NCBI GenBank assembly: GCA_052035735.1
Contig: JBPOHI010000065.1
Location: forward strand, 8,424-72,423
Source: JAGPDF01 sp052035735
Lineage (GTDB): Bacteria > Acidobacteriota > Thermoanaerobaculia > Multivoradales > JAGPDF01
Reading direction: 5' to 3'
Length of the DNA: 64,000 nucleotides
Within the stretch, counting starts at the first letter, position 1. Every line of letters starts with the position of its first letter. The notes beneath the pieces are model-generated. The model saw only the letters and a list, made by a program, of their open reading frames with translations. It was not told the origin of the DNA and searched no databases. Positions 55,349 to 64,000 of this stretch are shown in pieces. Made by a program: the position numbers and the translations under genes.

Positions 55349-57597
55349 TCCAGAGCATCCACAAGGGCAAGGGCTTCCGTGGCGTCCTCAACTACGTCTT
55401 CGGCCGCGCCAAGTCGCCCGAGCTGGTCGGCGGCAACATGTATGGCGAGGACCCACGGGCGCTCGCGCAGGAGTTCGGCGAGTGGCGGGAGTTGCGGCCA
55501 GGCCTGACTCGGGTCGTCTTCCACTCCTCCCTGTCGCTCCCCCACGGACCGAGCGGGCGCGAGGAGCTCACCGACGCGCAGTGGCGCGACGTCGCCGAGC
55601 GTTACCTGGAGCATCTCGGCTACGGGCGCTCGCCGTTCGTGGTCGTGCGGCATCGCGACACCGAGCACGACCACGTCCACATCGTCGCGGCGCGCATCGG
55701 CGCTGACGGCTGCACCGTCTCCGACTCGCACGACTACCGACGAGGCGAGGAGGTCCTGCGGGCGCTCGAACGCGAATACGGGCTCACCCAGGTCAAGTCG
55801 GCGCACGAGGTCGACAAGTCCGCCCTGCGAACGGGCGAGATCCGACAGATCGAGCGGACTGGAGAGGTGAGCACGCGGCTCCGGCTTCAGGATCTCCTCG
55901 ACCGCTCCGCCGTCGACCGGCCGTCGATGAGCGTCTTCCTCGAACGGCTGCGCGACGCGGGAGTCGAAGCGGTGCCGCGGGTCGCGACCACGGGCCACGT
56001 CTCGGGAATCTCATACAGCCTTGAGGGGGCGAGCTTCCGCGGCTCGGCCCTCGGCCGCTCCTACTCCTGGCGAGGGCTCCAGGAGCGCCTCGGCGTCGAC
56101 TACCAGCCGGAGCGCGACCTCTCGGCGGTCCGAGCGGCCGCGGCGGCTCGGCCGGATCGTGGCGCCGGTCGCGCGCCCTCGTCTTGGTCTCCTGCGAGCC
56201 TCGACGCGCTGCGGAAGGAGCTCGGTGCACTCCCGAGCGCCGCGCGGCGCGGCGCCGTGTCGGGCGCCACGGCCGGCCTCGCCCGTAGCGGCGCCGGAGC
56301 GCTCGACGGCCCGGCCGACGCCGTCCGCGTGGCCTACGCTCTTCGCTCTCCTCGTTCTGCGCTTCGCCTCGCCGTGCGCCGGACGCCCGGACTGGGCGCC
56401 GTGGCGCCGATTCTCGACCTCGCCACGGCGGCGCGCTCACCTCTCGGAGTGCTCTTCTATGGCGCGCGGCTCGCGACGGCTGCCGGTCGGCTGGCGCTGC
56501 CTGCGCTCGCCCGGAGCGTCGCTCCGAGCCCGTTGTCGCGGAGCGTCGCCGCGGCCTACGTCCGAGCGGCAGCGACGGACGCACCGTCGATGAGCGTGCT
56601 CCTCGAGCGCCTCGAGTCCGCCGGCGTCCGGCCGCTCCCGCTGCTCGGACGCGGTGGCGAGGTGCGCGCGATCGCCTATCGCCTGGGTGACGAGGTGATC
56701 CCCGGCCAGGAGCTCGGACCGTCCTTCACCTGGACCGGCCTGCAACGGCGACTCGGAGTGAGCTATGAGCCGACGAGAGACCTTCCTCGAATCCGCGAGA
56801 GCCGTGAACGATCAGGCACTGAACGCGATCCCCGCTCCGGCGCGGAGCAGCACAACGAGCGGCGATCTGGCCGCGATCCTGGGCGCCATGACGGAGACGA
56901 ACCGAAGGCTGGAGGCGGTCGAGCGAGCCGTTCAGGCAGCGCCGCAGGCGAGGCGCGATCCCACGACCTCGAGGCCGGCGAGGGAGCGCGCGGCGGGGAT
57001 CGCCGTGTGGACTCTCGCCGCGTCCCTGATCACGCTGCTGGGGATCACGCTGCTCAAACCCGACTGGGCGCTCCGGCCCCGGCAGCGGGCCGAGCTGCTG
57101 CTGGGCGAGAGGCTCTACCAGCGCCTGCAGCACATGGAGGAGCCGGAGAGGCTCGAAGTGCTGGAGTCACTCTGGGTGGATCCGCCACCGACGAGCGACT
57201 AGCCGCGGCCGAGCTCCGTGCGGCCCTCCGGCGAACTGGGACGCCGGAGCTCGCGACGTATCACCAGCATCGCGCCTACTCCGCCAGTCTCGAGCGCGCG
57301 GACGCGGCTTGGGCGACCGCAGCCCTCCGGCGGGGCGTCGAGCCGCATGTCGTGCTGCGCGAGGTGGCGGAGCGGGGAGCCAAGGCGGCAGCTTCGAAGG
57401 AAGCCGCGCTCGCCCACGGAACGCGCGTCGTGGCGCGCGCGCTGGCGACGGTGCAGCCGGGGCGCGCCGTCGAGAAGACGGTCTCGATGACCGTGCAGGC
57501 GCTCGCCACTGCGGTCAAGGTGCCGCTCGCGGTGGTGAAGGCACTGCTGATCATCCGCACCATCGCGCGGGAGCTGTCGCAGGACCGGGGCCGATGA
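55345..57597 (+). CDS. VirD2/MobA-like relaxase (MOBP type)
   Basis: The 750-residue protein has relaxase motifs: GKGFRGVLNYVFGRAK with the likely catalytic Tyr near residue 16, and the His triad motif RHRDTEHDHVHIVAARIG near 105-120. Two copies of a ~65-residue domain follow (PSMSVFLERLRDAGVEAVP...LGVDYQPERDL and PSMSVLLERLESAGVRPLP...LGVSYEPTRDL). The stretch 56765-57202 of this frame is low-complexity Arg/Gly/Asp-rich because another gene is encoded there in a different frame; the last ~130 residues (ERLAAAELRAALRRTG onward) again look like protein. The frame has no stop before 57597. Confidence 0.85.
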   Translation: MIQSIHKGKGFRGVLNYVFGRAKSPELVGGNMYGEDPRALAQEFGEWRELRPGLTRVVFHSSLSLPHGPSGREELTDAQWRDVAERYLEHLGYGRSPFVVVRHRDTEHDHVHIVAARIGADGCTVSDSHDYRRGEEVLRALEREYGLTQVKSAHEVDKSALRTGEIRQIERTGEVSTRLRLQDLLDRSAVDRPSMSVFLERLRDAGVEAVPRVATTGHVSGISYSLEGASFRGSALGRSYSWRGLQERLGVDYQPERDLSAVRAAAAARPDRGAGRAPSSWSPASLDALRKELGALPSAARRGAVSGATAGLARSGAGALDGPADAVRVAYALRSPRSALRLAVRRTPGLGAVAPILDLATAARSPLGVLFYGARLATAAGRLALPALARSVAPSPLSRSVAAAYVRAAATDAPSMSVLLERLESAGVRPLPLLGRGGEVRAIAYRLGDEVIPGQELGPSFTWTGLQRRLGVSYEPTRDLPRIRESRERSGTERDPRSGAEQHNERRSGRDPGRHDGDEPKAGGGRASRSGSAAGEARSHDLEAGEGARGGDRRVDSRRVPDHAAGDHAAQTRLGAPAPAAGRAAAGREALPAPAAHGGAGEARSAGVTLGGSATDERLAAAELRAALRRTGTPELATYHQHRAYSASLERADAAWATAALRRGVEPHVVLREVAERGAKAAASKEAALAHGTRVVARALATVQPGRAVEKTVSMTVQALATAVKVPLAVVKALLIIRTIARELSQDRGR
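56765..57202 (+). CDS. Membrane-anchored helical protein nested in the relaxase gene
   Basis: The 145-residue product starts at ATG 56765 with GGAG 7 nt upstream and lies wholly within the relaxase gene in another frame. Its codons nearly always end in G or C and it has a normal composition: a helical N-terminus (AILGAMTETNRRLEAVERAVQAA), one membrane helix (AAGIAVWTLAASLITLLGITLL) and a cytoplasmic helical tail (RAELLLGERLYQRLQHMEEPERLEVLESLW). It resembles small coiled-coil membrane proteins of conjugation loci; exact family unknown. Confidence 0.7.
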   Translation: MSRRETFLESARAVNDQALNAIPAPARSSTTSGDLAAILGAMTETNRRLEAVERAVQAAPQARRDPTTSRPARERAAGIAVWTLAASLITLLGITLLKPDWALRPRQRAELLLGERLYQRLQHMEEPERLEVLESLWVDPPPTSD

Positions 57598-58121
57598 TTC
57601 GGCTCAAGACGAGGGTGCCCCTGGTCGCGGTCGGTGTCTTCCTCCTGATCTACGTCGTCCCGCAGGCCGTGGGTCTCCGGATCAACACCTCGACGAGCAT
57701 GCCCCGGGGCCTGTACCGATCGGTCGGTGGAAGCGCACGGCCGGGCGCGTGCGCGGCCGTCTGTCTGCCGGTGGCCGTTTCGAGGTTCGGGATGGAGCGT
57801 CACTACCTCGGCGCCGGTTCCTGCCCCGACGGCGCGGAACCGGTGGTGAAGATGGTTGCGGCGGTCGGGGGAGACGTCGTCGAGGTGACGGCAGCGGCGG
57901 TCCTCGTCAACGCCATCGCCCTGCCGAACAGCCGCCCGCTCGACCGCGATCGCGGAGGCCGCGAACTGGCGCCATACCTGCGAGGTCCCCAGCGTCTCGA
58001 GGCGGGGGAGGTGTGGCTCCATTCACCCTACGAGGAGCGGAGCTGGGACAGTCGCTATTTCGGTCCGGTGCGAGTCGAATGCGTCACGACGCTCGTCGAA
58101 CCGGTGCTGACCTTCCGATGA
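57594..58121 (+). CDS. traF: TraF-like S26 peptidase of conjugation
   Basis: The 175-residue protein has an N-terminal membrane helix (VPLVAVGVFLLIYVVPQ) and the S26/TraF catalytic residues: Ser in NTSTSMPRGLYR near residue 37 and Lys in VVKMVAAVGGD near 85. In IncP-type systems TraF processes the pilin into its cyclic form. It overlaps the relaxase gene (ATGA) and traG (ATGA), forming one operon. Confidence 0.88.
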   Translation: MIRLKTRVPLVAVGVFLLIYVVPQAVGLRINTSTSMPRGLYRSVGGSARPGACAAVCLPVAVSRFGMERHYLGAGSCPDGAEPVVKMVAAVGGDVVEVTAAAVLVNAIALPNSRPLDRDRGGRELAPYLRGPQRLEAGEVWLHSPYEERSWDSRYFGPVRVECVTTLVEPVLTFR

Positions 58122-60217
58122 GCGCCCAGCCGCCCTATCGGCATTCGTCCAACGGCGAGCTCACGGCCAAGGGCGTCGTCGTTCGCGGCCTCGCGGCGGT
58201 GATCGGTGTCGGCGTGCTGGTCGCCTGGGCGGTGACGCAGCACGCTGCGCTGCGGCTCGGGTTCCACCCGTCGCTCGGGAAACCCTGGCTTCCTGCGCTC
58301 CCCGGTCGGGAGCAGCTGTTGAACCTCGTGGCGTGGGCGCTGTGGGGTGCGGCGCTGCTGCTCCTCGTTCCGAAGCGCACGCGGTTGCTCTCTCCCATCG
58401 TCGCCGTGCTCGGCGCAGGAGCCTTCGCCTGGTCGCTGGGGCCGCTCTTCACGCCCTTCAACCTCGTCGCCTGGGCTCGGCGCCTCGGAGCAACGGCCGA
58501 GGCCCGAGAATTCTGGAAATCGGGATTCCAGGTTCTTGGCGTGGCGACGGGAGCCGCGGCGGCCGTGGTGGCCATCGTCGTTGCCGTCGTGATCCGGCGA
58601 CTCAGGCCGCAGTCGGACCTGCACGGCTCGGCACAATGGGCGACGGAGCGGGAGGCGAAGGATGCCGGGCTGTTCGCTGAGACGGGGCTGATCCTGGGTC
58701 AGTGGCCTGGCCGAAAGGGGCGAGGGCGAACCCTCCGACACGACGGTCCGGAGCACGTCTTCGTCTTCGCCCCGACCCGGAGCGGCAAGGGCGTCTCGCT
58801 GGTCGTGCCGAACCTGCTCACCTGGCCGCACTCGGTGCTCGTCCACGACATGAAGGGGGAGAACTGGGTGCTCTCGGCGGGCTGGCGCAGCCGCGAGCTC
58901 GGCAGCCTCTGCCTCAAGTTCGATCCGACTTGCTCGGATGGCTCGGGGGCGCGCTACAACCCGTTGCTCGAGATCCGGATGGGCGACCAGGAGGTGCGCG
59001 ACGCGCAGAACGTGGCCGACATCCTCGTGGACCCGAACGGCGACCGGATTCGCGACCACTGGGATCGGACGGCCCACTCCCTGCTCGTCGGCCTGATCCT
59101 GCACGTCCTCTATGCGGAGAAGGAGAAGACGCTCGCCGGCTGCGCGCATTTCCTGGCGAGCCCCGACCGCCCGATCGACCTGAGCCTCGAGGTCCTGCTG
59201 GGCACTGAGCACGCGCCACCCGGTCATCCTGGTTGGCGCGACCCGGTGACAGGCGAATGGCTGCGGACGCACCCAACTGTCGCCGCCGCGGCACGGGCTC
59301 TGATGGACAAGTCGCCGAACGAGCGCTCCGGTGTTCTCTCGACCGCGCTCAGCTTCCTCGACCTCTACCGCGACCCGATCCTGGCCCAGAACACCGCCGT
59401 CTCGGATTTCGCGCTCGAGGACTTGGTGAGCCACGAGCGGCCGGTCAGCCTCTACCTGACCGTTCCGCCATCCGACCTCAGCCGCACCCGCCCCCTGGTC
59501 CGGCTCCTCCTGAACCAAGCGTGCCGGCGCCTGACGGAGCGGATGGACTTCTCAGAAGGTCGCGGCAGGGGAGCGGGCAAGCACCCGCTGCTCTTGATGC
59601 TCGACGAGTTTCCCGCGCTCGGCAAGCTCCAGTTCTTCCAGGAGTCGCTGGCCTACCTCGCCGGCTATGACATCCGGGCGATGCTCATCACCCAGGACCT
59701 GTCACAGCACCAGGGCGTCTACGGCAAGCAGGAGCCGATCACCGCGAACTGCCACGTCCGGATCGCCTTCGCAGCGAACAAGCCGGAGACTGCCGAGCTG
59801 CTGTCGCAGATGGCCGGCGACACCACGGTGTCGCACAAGCAGATCTCCTACCGCGGCGGAAGCCTGATGATGGGCGAAAGGAACACCACACAGCAGGAGA
59901 TTCGCCGGCGGCTGCTCACCCCGGACGAGGCGATGCGCCTCGACCCCGACCACGAGGTGGTATTCGTGGCCGGACAACAGCCGATGTACGCGGGGAAGTC
60001 GCGCTACTTCCAGGATCGCGAGCTGTCGAGGAGAGCCAACCTGGCGGCTCCGGCGTCATCGGTTCGAACCGAGCGCAGCGTCACGGCCTGGGGAGCCCTG
60101 CTACCCGCTTCGTCCACCGTGTCGCTCGCGGCCAGCCATGCTGGCGAGCTCAGTTCCCTGGCATCTGCGTTCGACCGGGAACGAAGTCCCGCAGACGCGG
60201 TCGACCGGCAGGTCTGA
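58118..60217 (+). CDS. traG: TraG/VirD4-type coupling protein
   Basis: The 699-residue inner-membrane ATPase has several N-terminal membrane helices (to about residue 160), then LHGSAQWAT, Walker A FAPTRSGKGVSLVVPNLL near 220, VHDMKGENW, and Walker B LLLMLDEFPALGK near 495, followed by ITQDLSQHQGVYG. TraG couples the relaxosome to the type IV secretion channel. The C-terminal ~50 residues are variable. It ends the tra operon; no mating-channel gene follows directly. Confidence 0.93.
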   Translation: MSAQPPYRHSSNGELTAKGVVVRGLAAVIGVGVLVAWAVTQHAALRLGFHPSLGKPWLPALPGREQLLNLVAWALWGAALLLLVPKRTRLLSPIVAVLGAGAFAWSLGPLFTPFNLVAWARRLGATAEAREFWKSGFQVLGVATGAAAAVVAIVVAVVIRRLRPQSDLHGSAQWATEREAKDAGLFAETGLILGQWPGRKGRGRTLRHDGPEHVFVFAPTRSGKGVSLVVPNLLTWPHSVLVHDMKGENWVLSAGWRSRELGSLCLKFDPTCSDGSGARYNPLLEIRMGDQEVRDAQNVADILVDPNGDRIRDHWDRTAHSLLVGLILHVLYAEKEKTLAGCAHFLASPDRPIDLSLEVLLGTEHAPPGHPGWRDPVTGEWLRTHPTVAAAARALMDKSPNERSGVLSTALSFLDLYRDPILAQNTAVSDFALEDLVSHERPVSLYLTVPPSDLSRTRPLVRLLLNQACRRLTERMDFSEGRGRGAGKHPLLLMLDEFPALGKLQFFQESLAYLAGYDIRAMLITQDLSQHQGVYGKQEPITANCHVRIAFAANKPETAELLSQMAGDTTVSHKQISYRGGSLMMGERNTTQQEIRRRLLTPDEAMRLDPDHEVVFVAGQQPMYAGKSRYFQDRELSRRANLAAPASSVRTERSVTAWGALLPASSTVSLAASHAGELSSLASAFDRERSPADAVDRQV

Positions 60218-60267
60218 GCGAGACGGCCGCCATGTGATTACACCGTCCCGTCCTTGCCGACGCCGCT

Positions 60268-61035
60268 CTACGGCCTGATCAGGTGAAACACGAGTCCCAG
60301 CGACCAAGGTCGCGCGACTTCCTCCAGCGTCACTTCGACAAAGGGAAAGTCTTCGATCTCCCTCTTGGTTGGACGAGGATCGAAGAAGTCGGGCACACCC
60401 CGCTCGTACTTGAAGGTCTGTACCCATTGTCGCGACCGCCAGCCGAGCTGGGAAAAAATGGCCGCCCATTCCTGGGCGGTGAAGTTGGAGTGATGAAACT
60501 CGATCGAGCTGCTCTGCGCTCGAGATTCCTCGTCGACAATCCACGGCACGGCGAGAAGCATCTCGCCCCCTACTGTCAGGCCGTGACCGGCCGCTTCGAG
60601 GAATGCCACAGGATTTCTCAGATGCTCAATGACGTTTGAGCTGACGACTAAGTCCAGTGACGCCGGAGTGAGCTTCAAAGCTTCACAATCGGCAACGTCG
60701 AAGACGATTTCCTCAGTGCCGTAGTGACGCCTTGCATAGCGAACGTGTCGCTCGTCGAGGTCAACTCCGTGGGCAGAGGCAGCGCCCCGTTCCTTGAGCA
60801 TTTGCGTGCCATAACCCGCGCCAGACCCGGCGTCCAGAATCCGTCGGCCGGATGCCCAGCCTGCAAAAAATGCGTACACGGCCTGATGTGCGACGAAGAG
60901 ATCGGTTTTCCGACCGGGCCAGACGCACTCGCTGTGTAGAGGAAAGCCAGTTGCTGCCTTCTCAAGCGCGCCGAGAGCGCGGAACAGGCCTCGGCTGAGC
61001 CTCTCACGGAGATTGTGGCGGCGAGGGTCGATCAC
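60268..61035 (-). CDS. Class I SAM-dependent methyltransferase
   Basis: The 255-residue protein has the SAM-binding motif ILDAGSGAGYGTQML near residue 66, the acidic residue in GVDLDERHVRYARRHY, and SNVIEHLRNP near 135, as in Methyltransf_11/25 proteins. Substrate is unknown; such genes often act on lipids, quinones or glycans. It lies on the minus strand between traG and trbB as cargo, with more AT-rich codons than tra genes. Confidence 0.8.
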   Translation of the reverse strand: MIDPRRHNLRERLSRGLFRALGALEKAATGFPLHSECVWPGRKTDLFVAHQAVYAFFAGWASGRRILDAGSGAGYGTQMLKERGAASAHGVDLDERHVRYARRHYGTEEIVFDVADCEALKLTPASLDLVVSSNVIEHLRNPVAFLEAAGHGLTVGGEMLLAVPWIVDEESRAQSSSIEFHHSNFTAQEWAAIFSQLGWRSRQWVQTFKYERGVPDFFDPRPTKREIEDFPFVEVTLEEVARPWSLGLVFHLIRP

Positions 61036-61070
61036 GCGACTTCCCTGGCTCCCACAGAAAGGAGTATCAA

Positions 61071-62798
61071 ATGCACGGGCACCAGATAGGTCGGCTTGTG
61101 ATGTTGCTGGCGTTGTTTAGCATCCTTCCTCTGATCGGAATCAACCAAAGTGCTCAAGGACAACTGATCTTCGATGGGCAGATCCTAGATCGCCCCGGCG
61201 CCTGGGACGGCTATCCGACAATCACGTTCATCAACGGCGTTCATCATATCTGGTGGTGCAGCAGCCATGCGGACAGCACGGGTGGCGACGCGGTTTACCA
61301 CGCGACGAAACCCACTCAACTGGGACCTGGTGGGTGGACTGTTCATGGCGAGGTTGTGAATCACTTGCTTAGCCCGGTCGCTACGGATTTAACGTGCGAC
61401 CCGTCGCTCGTCAAGGGCGACTTTGTCTTCGAGTCGGTGCACTACGCCTACGCGCTGTACTACACCTACAACACGGGGCCAGGCGGCACTGACAACGCAG
61501 TCGCGGTGGCCTTTTCGAACAACGGAGCCGACTTTGAGTTCAATGCGTCGCCGGTGATCTCCCCAGACGACGGCTTCACAGGTCTCTACGGTGCTGGGGC
61601 CAGTTCCGCCGCTTGGGGCCCGAATGTGGGTGTGCTGAACACTTGGTACTACGATACCAGCTACCCTGGAACTGGGCTCGGTCAGGTTCGATACAAGAGC
61701 TCTACTGACGGCATCGCATTCACTCCGACCCCTTCCTTACCGACATCCCTGGCACTCGGCTTCGGGCCGGCAAACTTCGCTGGAAGCCCGGACGTCGCCT
61801 ACTCGCCAGTGCTTCGAGAGTGGTTTGCGGAAACTGGGCGGCTCGATACGTTGGACCCCAACAACGAACTTATCCTGGAGCTCCTGATCATTCGCAGCCA
61901 TGACGGTTTGGAGCAGAATGCCGAATGGAGCGAGGTCGGTCGCATCGACACGGCGCTTACCGGCCAGGCTTGGAACGTTGAGGGCGGTTTGGCTCGATTT
62001 TCCGACTCGTCGCTCTATATCGACCGCAACGGCTACGGCTATGTTCTATTTGGTGCCGGACAGGAGGTATCGGCTGGTCCGACTTGGCGCATCTATCAAG
62101 TGCGATTCCCGGTGCTCTCCTCGCCTCCGCTGATTCTCGATACGTTTCAGCACTTCGGCATCTTTCGTACGCCAGGTGGGCACCTCAGCGGGACGCAGAC
62201 GGAGCTCGGTCAACGAACATGGACTGCGGAGTCAACCTTGGTTTTGGATTCCTCGCCTGGCCGAATCACGAACTCCTCTGGCACCGGCTCTCACATCGGA
62301 GGGCTCCCCTTCGCGACATCTGAAGAACCGGCGGCGCCAGCTACCTACGAGGCTCTTCTGGAAAGAGGAGGCACGGGCTGGGGTGCGGTCGGCTTTGCGA
62401 CAAGCCCGACGGGAGGACTGTTCGGGTCTGGTGGGGTTTGGACTCTTGTGCACAGCGGGCTAAATCAGTACGAGATCTACGCGAACGGTTTCAACCAGAT
62501 TGCCTCCGGCACGGTTCCGAACCTGAATCCCGACGCCAACTTCGTGCGTCTCGAGTATGCGCAGGGGACAAATCGGATGTCGGTCGCCATCAACGGTACG
62601 ACGGTGCTGAGTTCGCACCTGCTGAGCTTCACTCCAGCGTTCTCGAATGCGAGTGTTCATCTGGCAAGCCCCGTCGGCGGTGACACGCCGGGTGATCAAG
62701 GTGTCCGAAACCTGCGGATCAATGGAGCCTCGTATCACCTCTTCCTAGATGGGTTCGAGACTGGCGACATGCTGAGGTGGAGTGATTCGGCTCCATAG
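61071..62798 (+). CDS. Secreted five-blade-propeller-like protein with DGFE-type tag
   Basis: The 575-residue protein has a signal peptide (LVMLLALFSILPLIG..AQGQ) and an N-terminal ~340 residues with GH43/arabinanase-like propeller features (YPTITFINGVHHIWW, HYAYALYYTYNTGPGG, VAFSNNGADFEF, RSHDGLEQNAEWSEVG), although catalytic acids cannot be assigned. The C-terminal ~180 residues resemble a LamG-type jelly roll (FVRLEYAQGTNRMSVAINGTTV). It ends in LFLDGFETGDMLRWSDSAP. It is more AT-rich than flanking tra genes and sits inside the transfer region as cargo. Confidence 0.7.
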   Translation: MHGHQIGRLVMLLALFSILPLIGINQSAQGQLIFDGQILDRPGAWDGYPTITFINGVHHIWWCSSHADSTGGDAVYHATKPTQLGPGGWTVHGEVVNHLLSPVATDLTCDPSLVKGDFVFESVHYAYALYYTYNTGPGGTDNAVAVAFSNNGADFEFNASPVISPDDGFTGLYGAGASSAAWGPNVGVLNTWYYDTSYPGTGLGQVRYKSSTDGIAFTPTPSLPTSLALGFGPANFAGSPDVAYSPVLREWFAETGRLDTLDPNNELILELLIIRSHDGLEQNAEWSEVGRIDTALTGQAWNVEGGLARFSDSSLYIDRNGYGYVLFGAGQEVSAGPTWRIYQVRFPVLSSPPLILDTFQHFGIFRTPGGHLSGTQTELGQRTWTAESTLVLDSSPGRITNSSGTGSHIGGLPFATSEEPAAPATYEALLERGGTGWGAVGFATSPTGGLFGSGGVWTLVHSGLNQYEIYANGFNQIASGTVPNLNPDANFVRLEYAQGTNRMSVAINGTTVLSSHLLSFTPAFSNASVHLASPVGGDTPGDQGVRNLRINGASYHLFLDGFETGDMLRWSDSAP

Positions 62799-62993
62799 CA
62801 ACGAAGCGATCGAGAGCATGTCGGGACCCTATCCGATAGAGCAGGATGGAGTTCCGAACCGACGTGGCTCCAGAATGAGGCAGGAGGATGCTCTCTCCTG
62901 AGTATTGCGCCGAAAGAGCGGCGACCTCCTAGCTTCTGAAGCCCTCGACTAGAGAGGCTACTCGTCGTTAGAGAGCGGGTGAGTTCTGGCATA

Positions 62994-63033
62994 GTCAACG
63001 AATGTTGACATGACCTCAACGCTTGTGTAGTGT
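62994..63033 (+). promoter_or_regulatory. trbB promoter with GTCAAC...GTTGAC operator
   Basis: GTCAACGAATGTTGACAT (62994-63011) is an inverted repeat with the same core as the ssb palindrome. Its right arm supplies a -35 TTGACA (63005-63010), followed after 17 bp by TAGTGT (63028-63033). The trbB ATG (63042) is 8 nt further, so the transcript has almost no leader. The preceding gap 62799-62993 holds nothing else. Confidence 0.65.
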
Positions 63034-63041
63034 CCCTCGCC

Positions 63042-64000
63042 ATGCGGCAGGGGCCACACGACGAGCAGCGGCAGCGCTGGACTGAAGGGCTGATCCGCGA
63101 GCTGGGGGAGACCATAGTCAGCGCCCTCGGGGACGACGACGTGGTCGAGGTGCTCCTCAACCCGGACGGCCGGATCTGGCTCGACTCGCGCACCGAAGGG
63201 ATGTACGACTCCGGCTCCCGCCTCCTGCCGCAGGAGGCGGAGGCGATCCTCGCTTCGATTGCCGGGATGCTCGGCGCGCAGATCGACGCCGAGCACCCGA
63301 TCATCGAGGCCGAGCTACCGCTCGATGGGAGCCGGATCGAGGGGATGGTGCCGCCGCTGGTGGCCAACCCGAGCTTCGCGATCCGCAAGCGGGCGACGCA
63401 GGTCTTTCCCTTGTCGCACTACATCGAGTCCGGCTCGATGACGGTGACGCAGGCGGAGTTGCTCCGGGCAGCGATTGCCGAGAGGCGGAACATCCTGGTC
63501 TCCGGCGGCACCGGCTCCGGAAAGACCACGCTGGTCAACGCGATCCTCGACGAGATGGTTCGGCTCGGCGAGCCGAGCGAGCGCTTCATTCTGCTCGAGG
63601 ACACCGTGGAGCTTCAGTGCACGGCTGAGAACCACACAGCCCTGCGCACTACTCGCCACGTCGACCTCGCGACGCTGGTCAAGGCGACGATGCGCCTCAA
63701 TCCCGACCGGATCATCATCGGTGAGGTCCGGGGCCGCGAGGCCCTGGACCTCCTCAAGGCCTGGAACACGGGCCATCCCGGCGGCTGCACCACCGTTCAC
63801 GCCAACAACGCGCTGGCAGCCCTGCAGCGCCTGGACCAACTCGCGCAGGAAGCGGGTGTGCCGTCACAGCGCGCCCTGATCGCCGACACCGTCGGACTCG
63901 TCATTCACATCGAGGGTGGGAGCCGCGGTCGCCGCGTCTCCGAGCTCGTTCGTGTCGCCGGCCTTGCCGGCGACGGCAGTTTTCAACTCGAGCCGACCGC
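63042..64000 (+). CDS. trbB: TrbB/VirB11-type conjugation ATPase, 3' end outside window
   Basis: The frame opens at ATG 63042 and stays open to the right edge (319 residues seen). It matches P-type TrbB: N-terminal domain (DDVVEVLLNPDGRIWLDS, IIEAELPLDGSRIEGMVPP), Walker A VSGGTGSGKTT near residue 155, ILLEDTVELQC (Asp box), MRLNPDRIIIGEVRG (Walker B with Glu) and HPGGCTTVHANNA (His box). TrbB is the hexameric motor of the mating channel. The rest of a trb operon is expected to the right. Confidence 0.95.
   Translation, partial: MRQGPHDEQRQRWTEGLIRELGETIVSALGDDDVVEVLLNPDGRIWLDSRTEGMYDSGSRLLPQEAEAILASIAGMLGAQIDAEHPIIEAELPLDGSRIEGMVPPLVANPSFAIRKRATQVFPLSHYIESGSMTVTQAELLRAAIAERRNILVSGGTGSGKTTLVNAILDEMVRLGEPSERFILLEDTVELQCTAENHTALRTTRHVDLATLVKATMRLNPDRIIIGEVRGREALDLLKAWNTGHPGGCTTVHANNALAALQRLDQLAQEAGVPSQRALIADTVGLVIHIEGGSRGRRVSELVRVAGLAGDGSFQLEPT

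Overview
The window is very GC-rich, gene-dense bacterial DNA with almost no RNA genes or housekeeping genes. The gene families on the left (secreted FG-GAP and CRTAC1-like propeller proteins, Calx-beta proteins, paired ECF sigma factor and Ser/Thr kinase genes with TPR-like tails, a Reg_prop/Y_Y_Y histidine kinase, PhoD, DUF1554-like proteins) suggest an Acidobacteriota-type soil or sludge bacterium, possibly Thermoanaerobaculia- or Holophagae-like. That assignment is inference from family content only.

Region 1 (1-28.9 kb) reads as host chromosome: a MocR regulator divergent from an EamA exporter and an AhpD-like protein; a CRTAC1/TPR lipoprotein pair; an ECF-sigma/kinase operon; secreted repeat proteins; a Reg_prop histidine kinase with its NarL-type regulator; a SnoaL-TusA fusion overlapping a DsrE gene; a second ECF/kinase pair; a hydrolase; a delta-60 repeat protein and a Tat-exported PhoD.

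Region 2 (28.9-52.5 kb) is accessory DNA. It holds three closely related repA genes (33.7, 38.4 and 45.2 kb) and a fourth decayed remnant (28.95 kb). Each intact repA lies 222-224 bp downstream of the start of the same 99-bp conserved block, which carries two TTCGAAC boxes 18 bp apart. Between the copies lie an AbiE-type toxin-antitoxin pair, an IS256-family element flanked by broken genes, a polytopic membrane protein, a frameshifted subtilase, a HAF-repeat protein, and an AAA-ATPase/subtilisin pair matching the IetAS stability/defence system. Several cargo genes are visibly less GC-rich than the rest.

Region 3 (52-64 kb) is a conjugation module: a cluster of ~20-bp repeats, ardC, ssb, a candidate oriT, mobC, a VirD2-like relaxase with another gene nested inside it, traF, traG/virD4 and, after two cargo genes, trbB running off the right edge. 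Regions 2 and 3 together look like a conjugative plasmid or integrative element, or several fused replicons.

Two themes tie the window together. Eight otherwise unrelated secreted proteins in all regions end in the same short tag, roughly [VIL]F-x-DGFE-x-G-x(3-4)-WS-x(2-3)-P, which looks like a lineage-specific C-terminal sorting signal. The mobile region reuses TTGACA-containing palindromes as promoter/operator sites at abiEi, ssb and trbB, and a TGAAACTGTGACG repeat that also occurs, reversed, inside all three repA genes.
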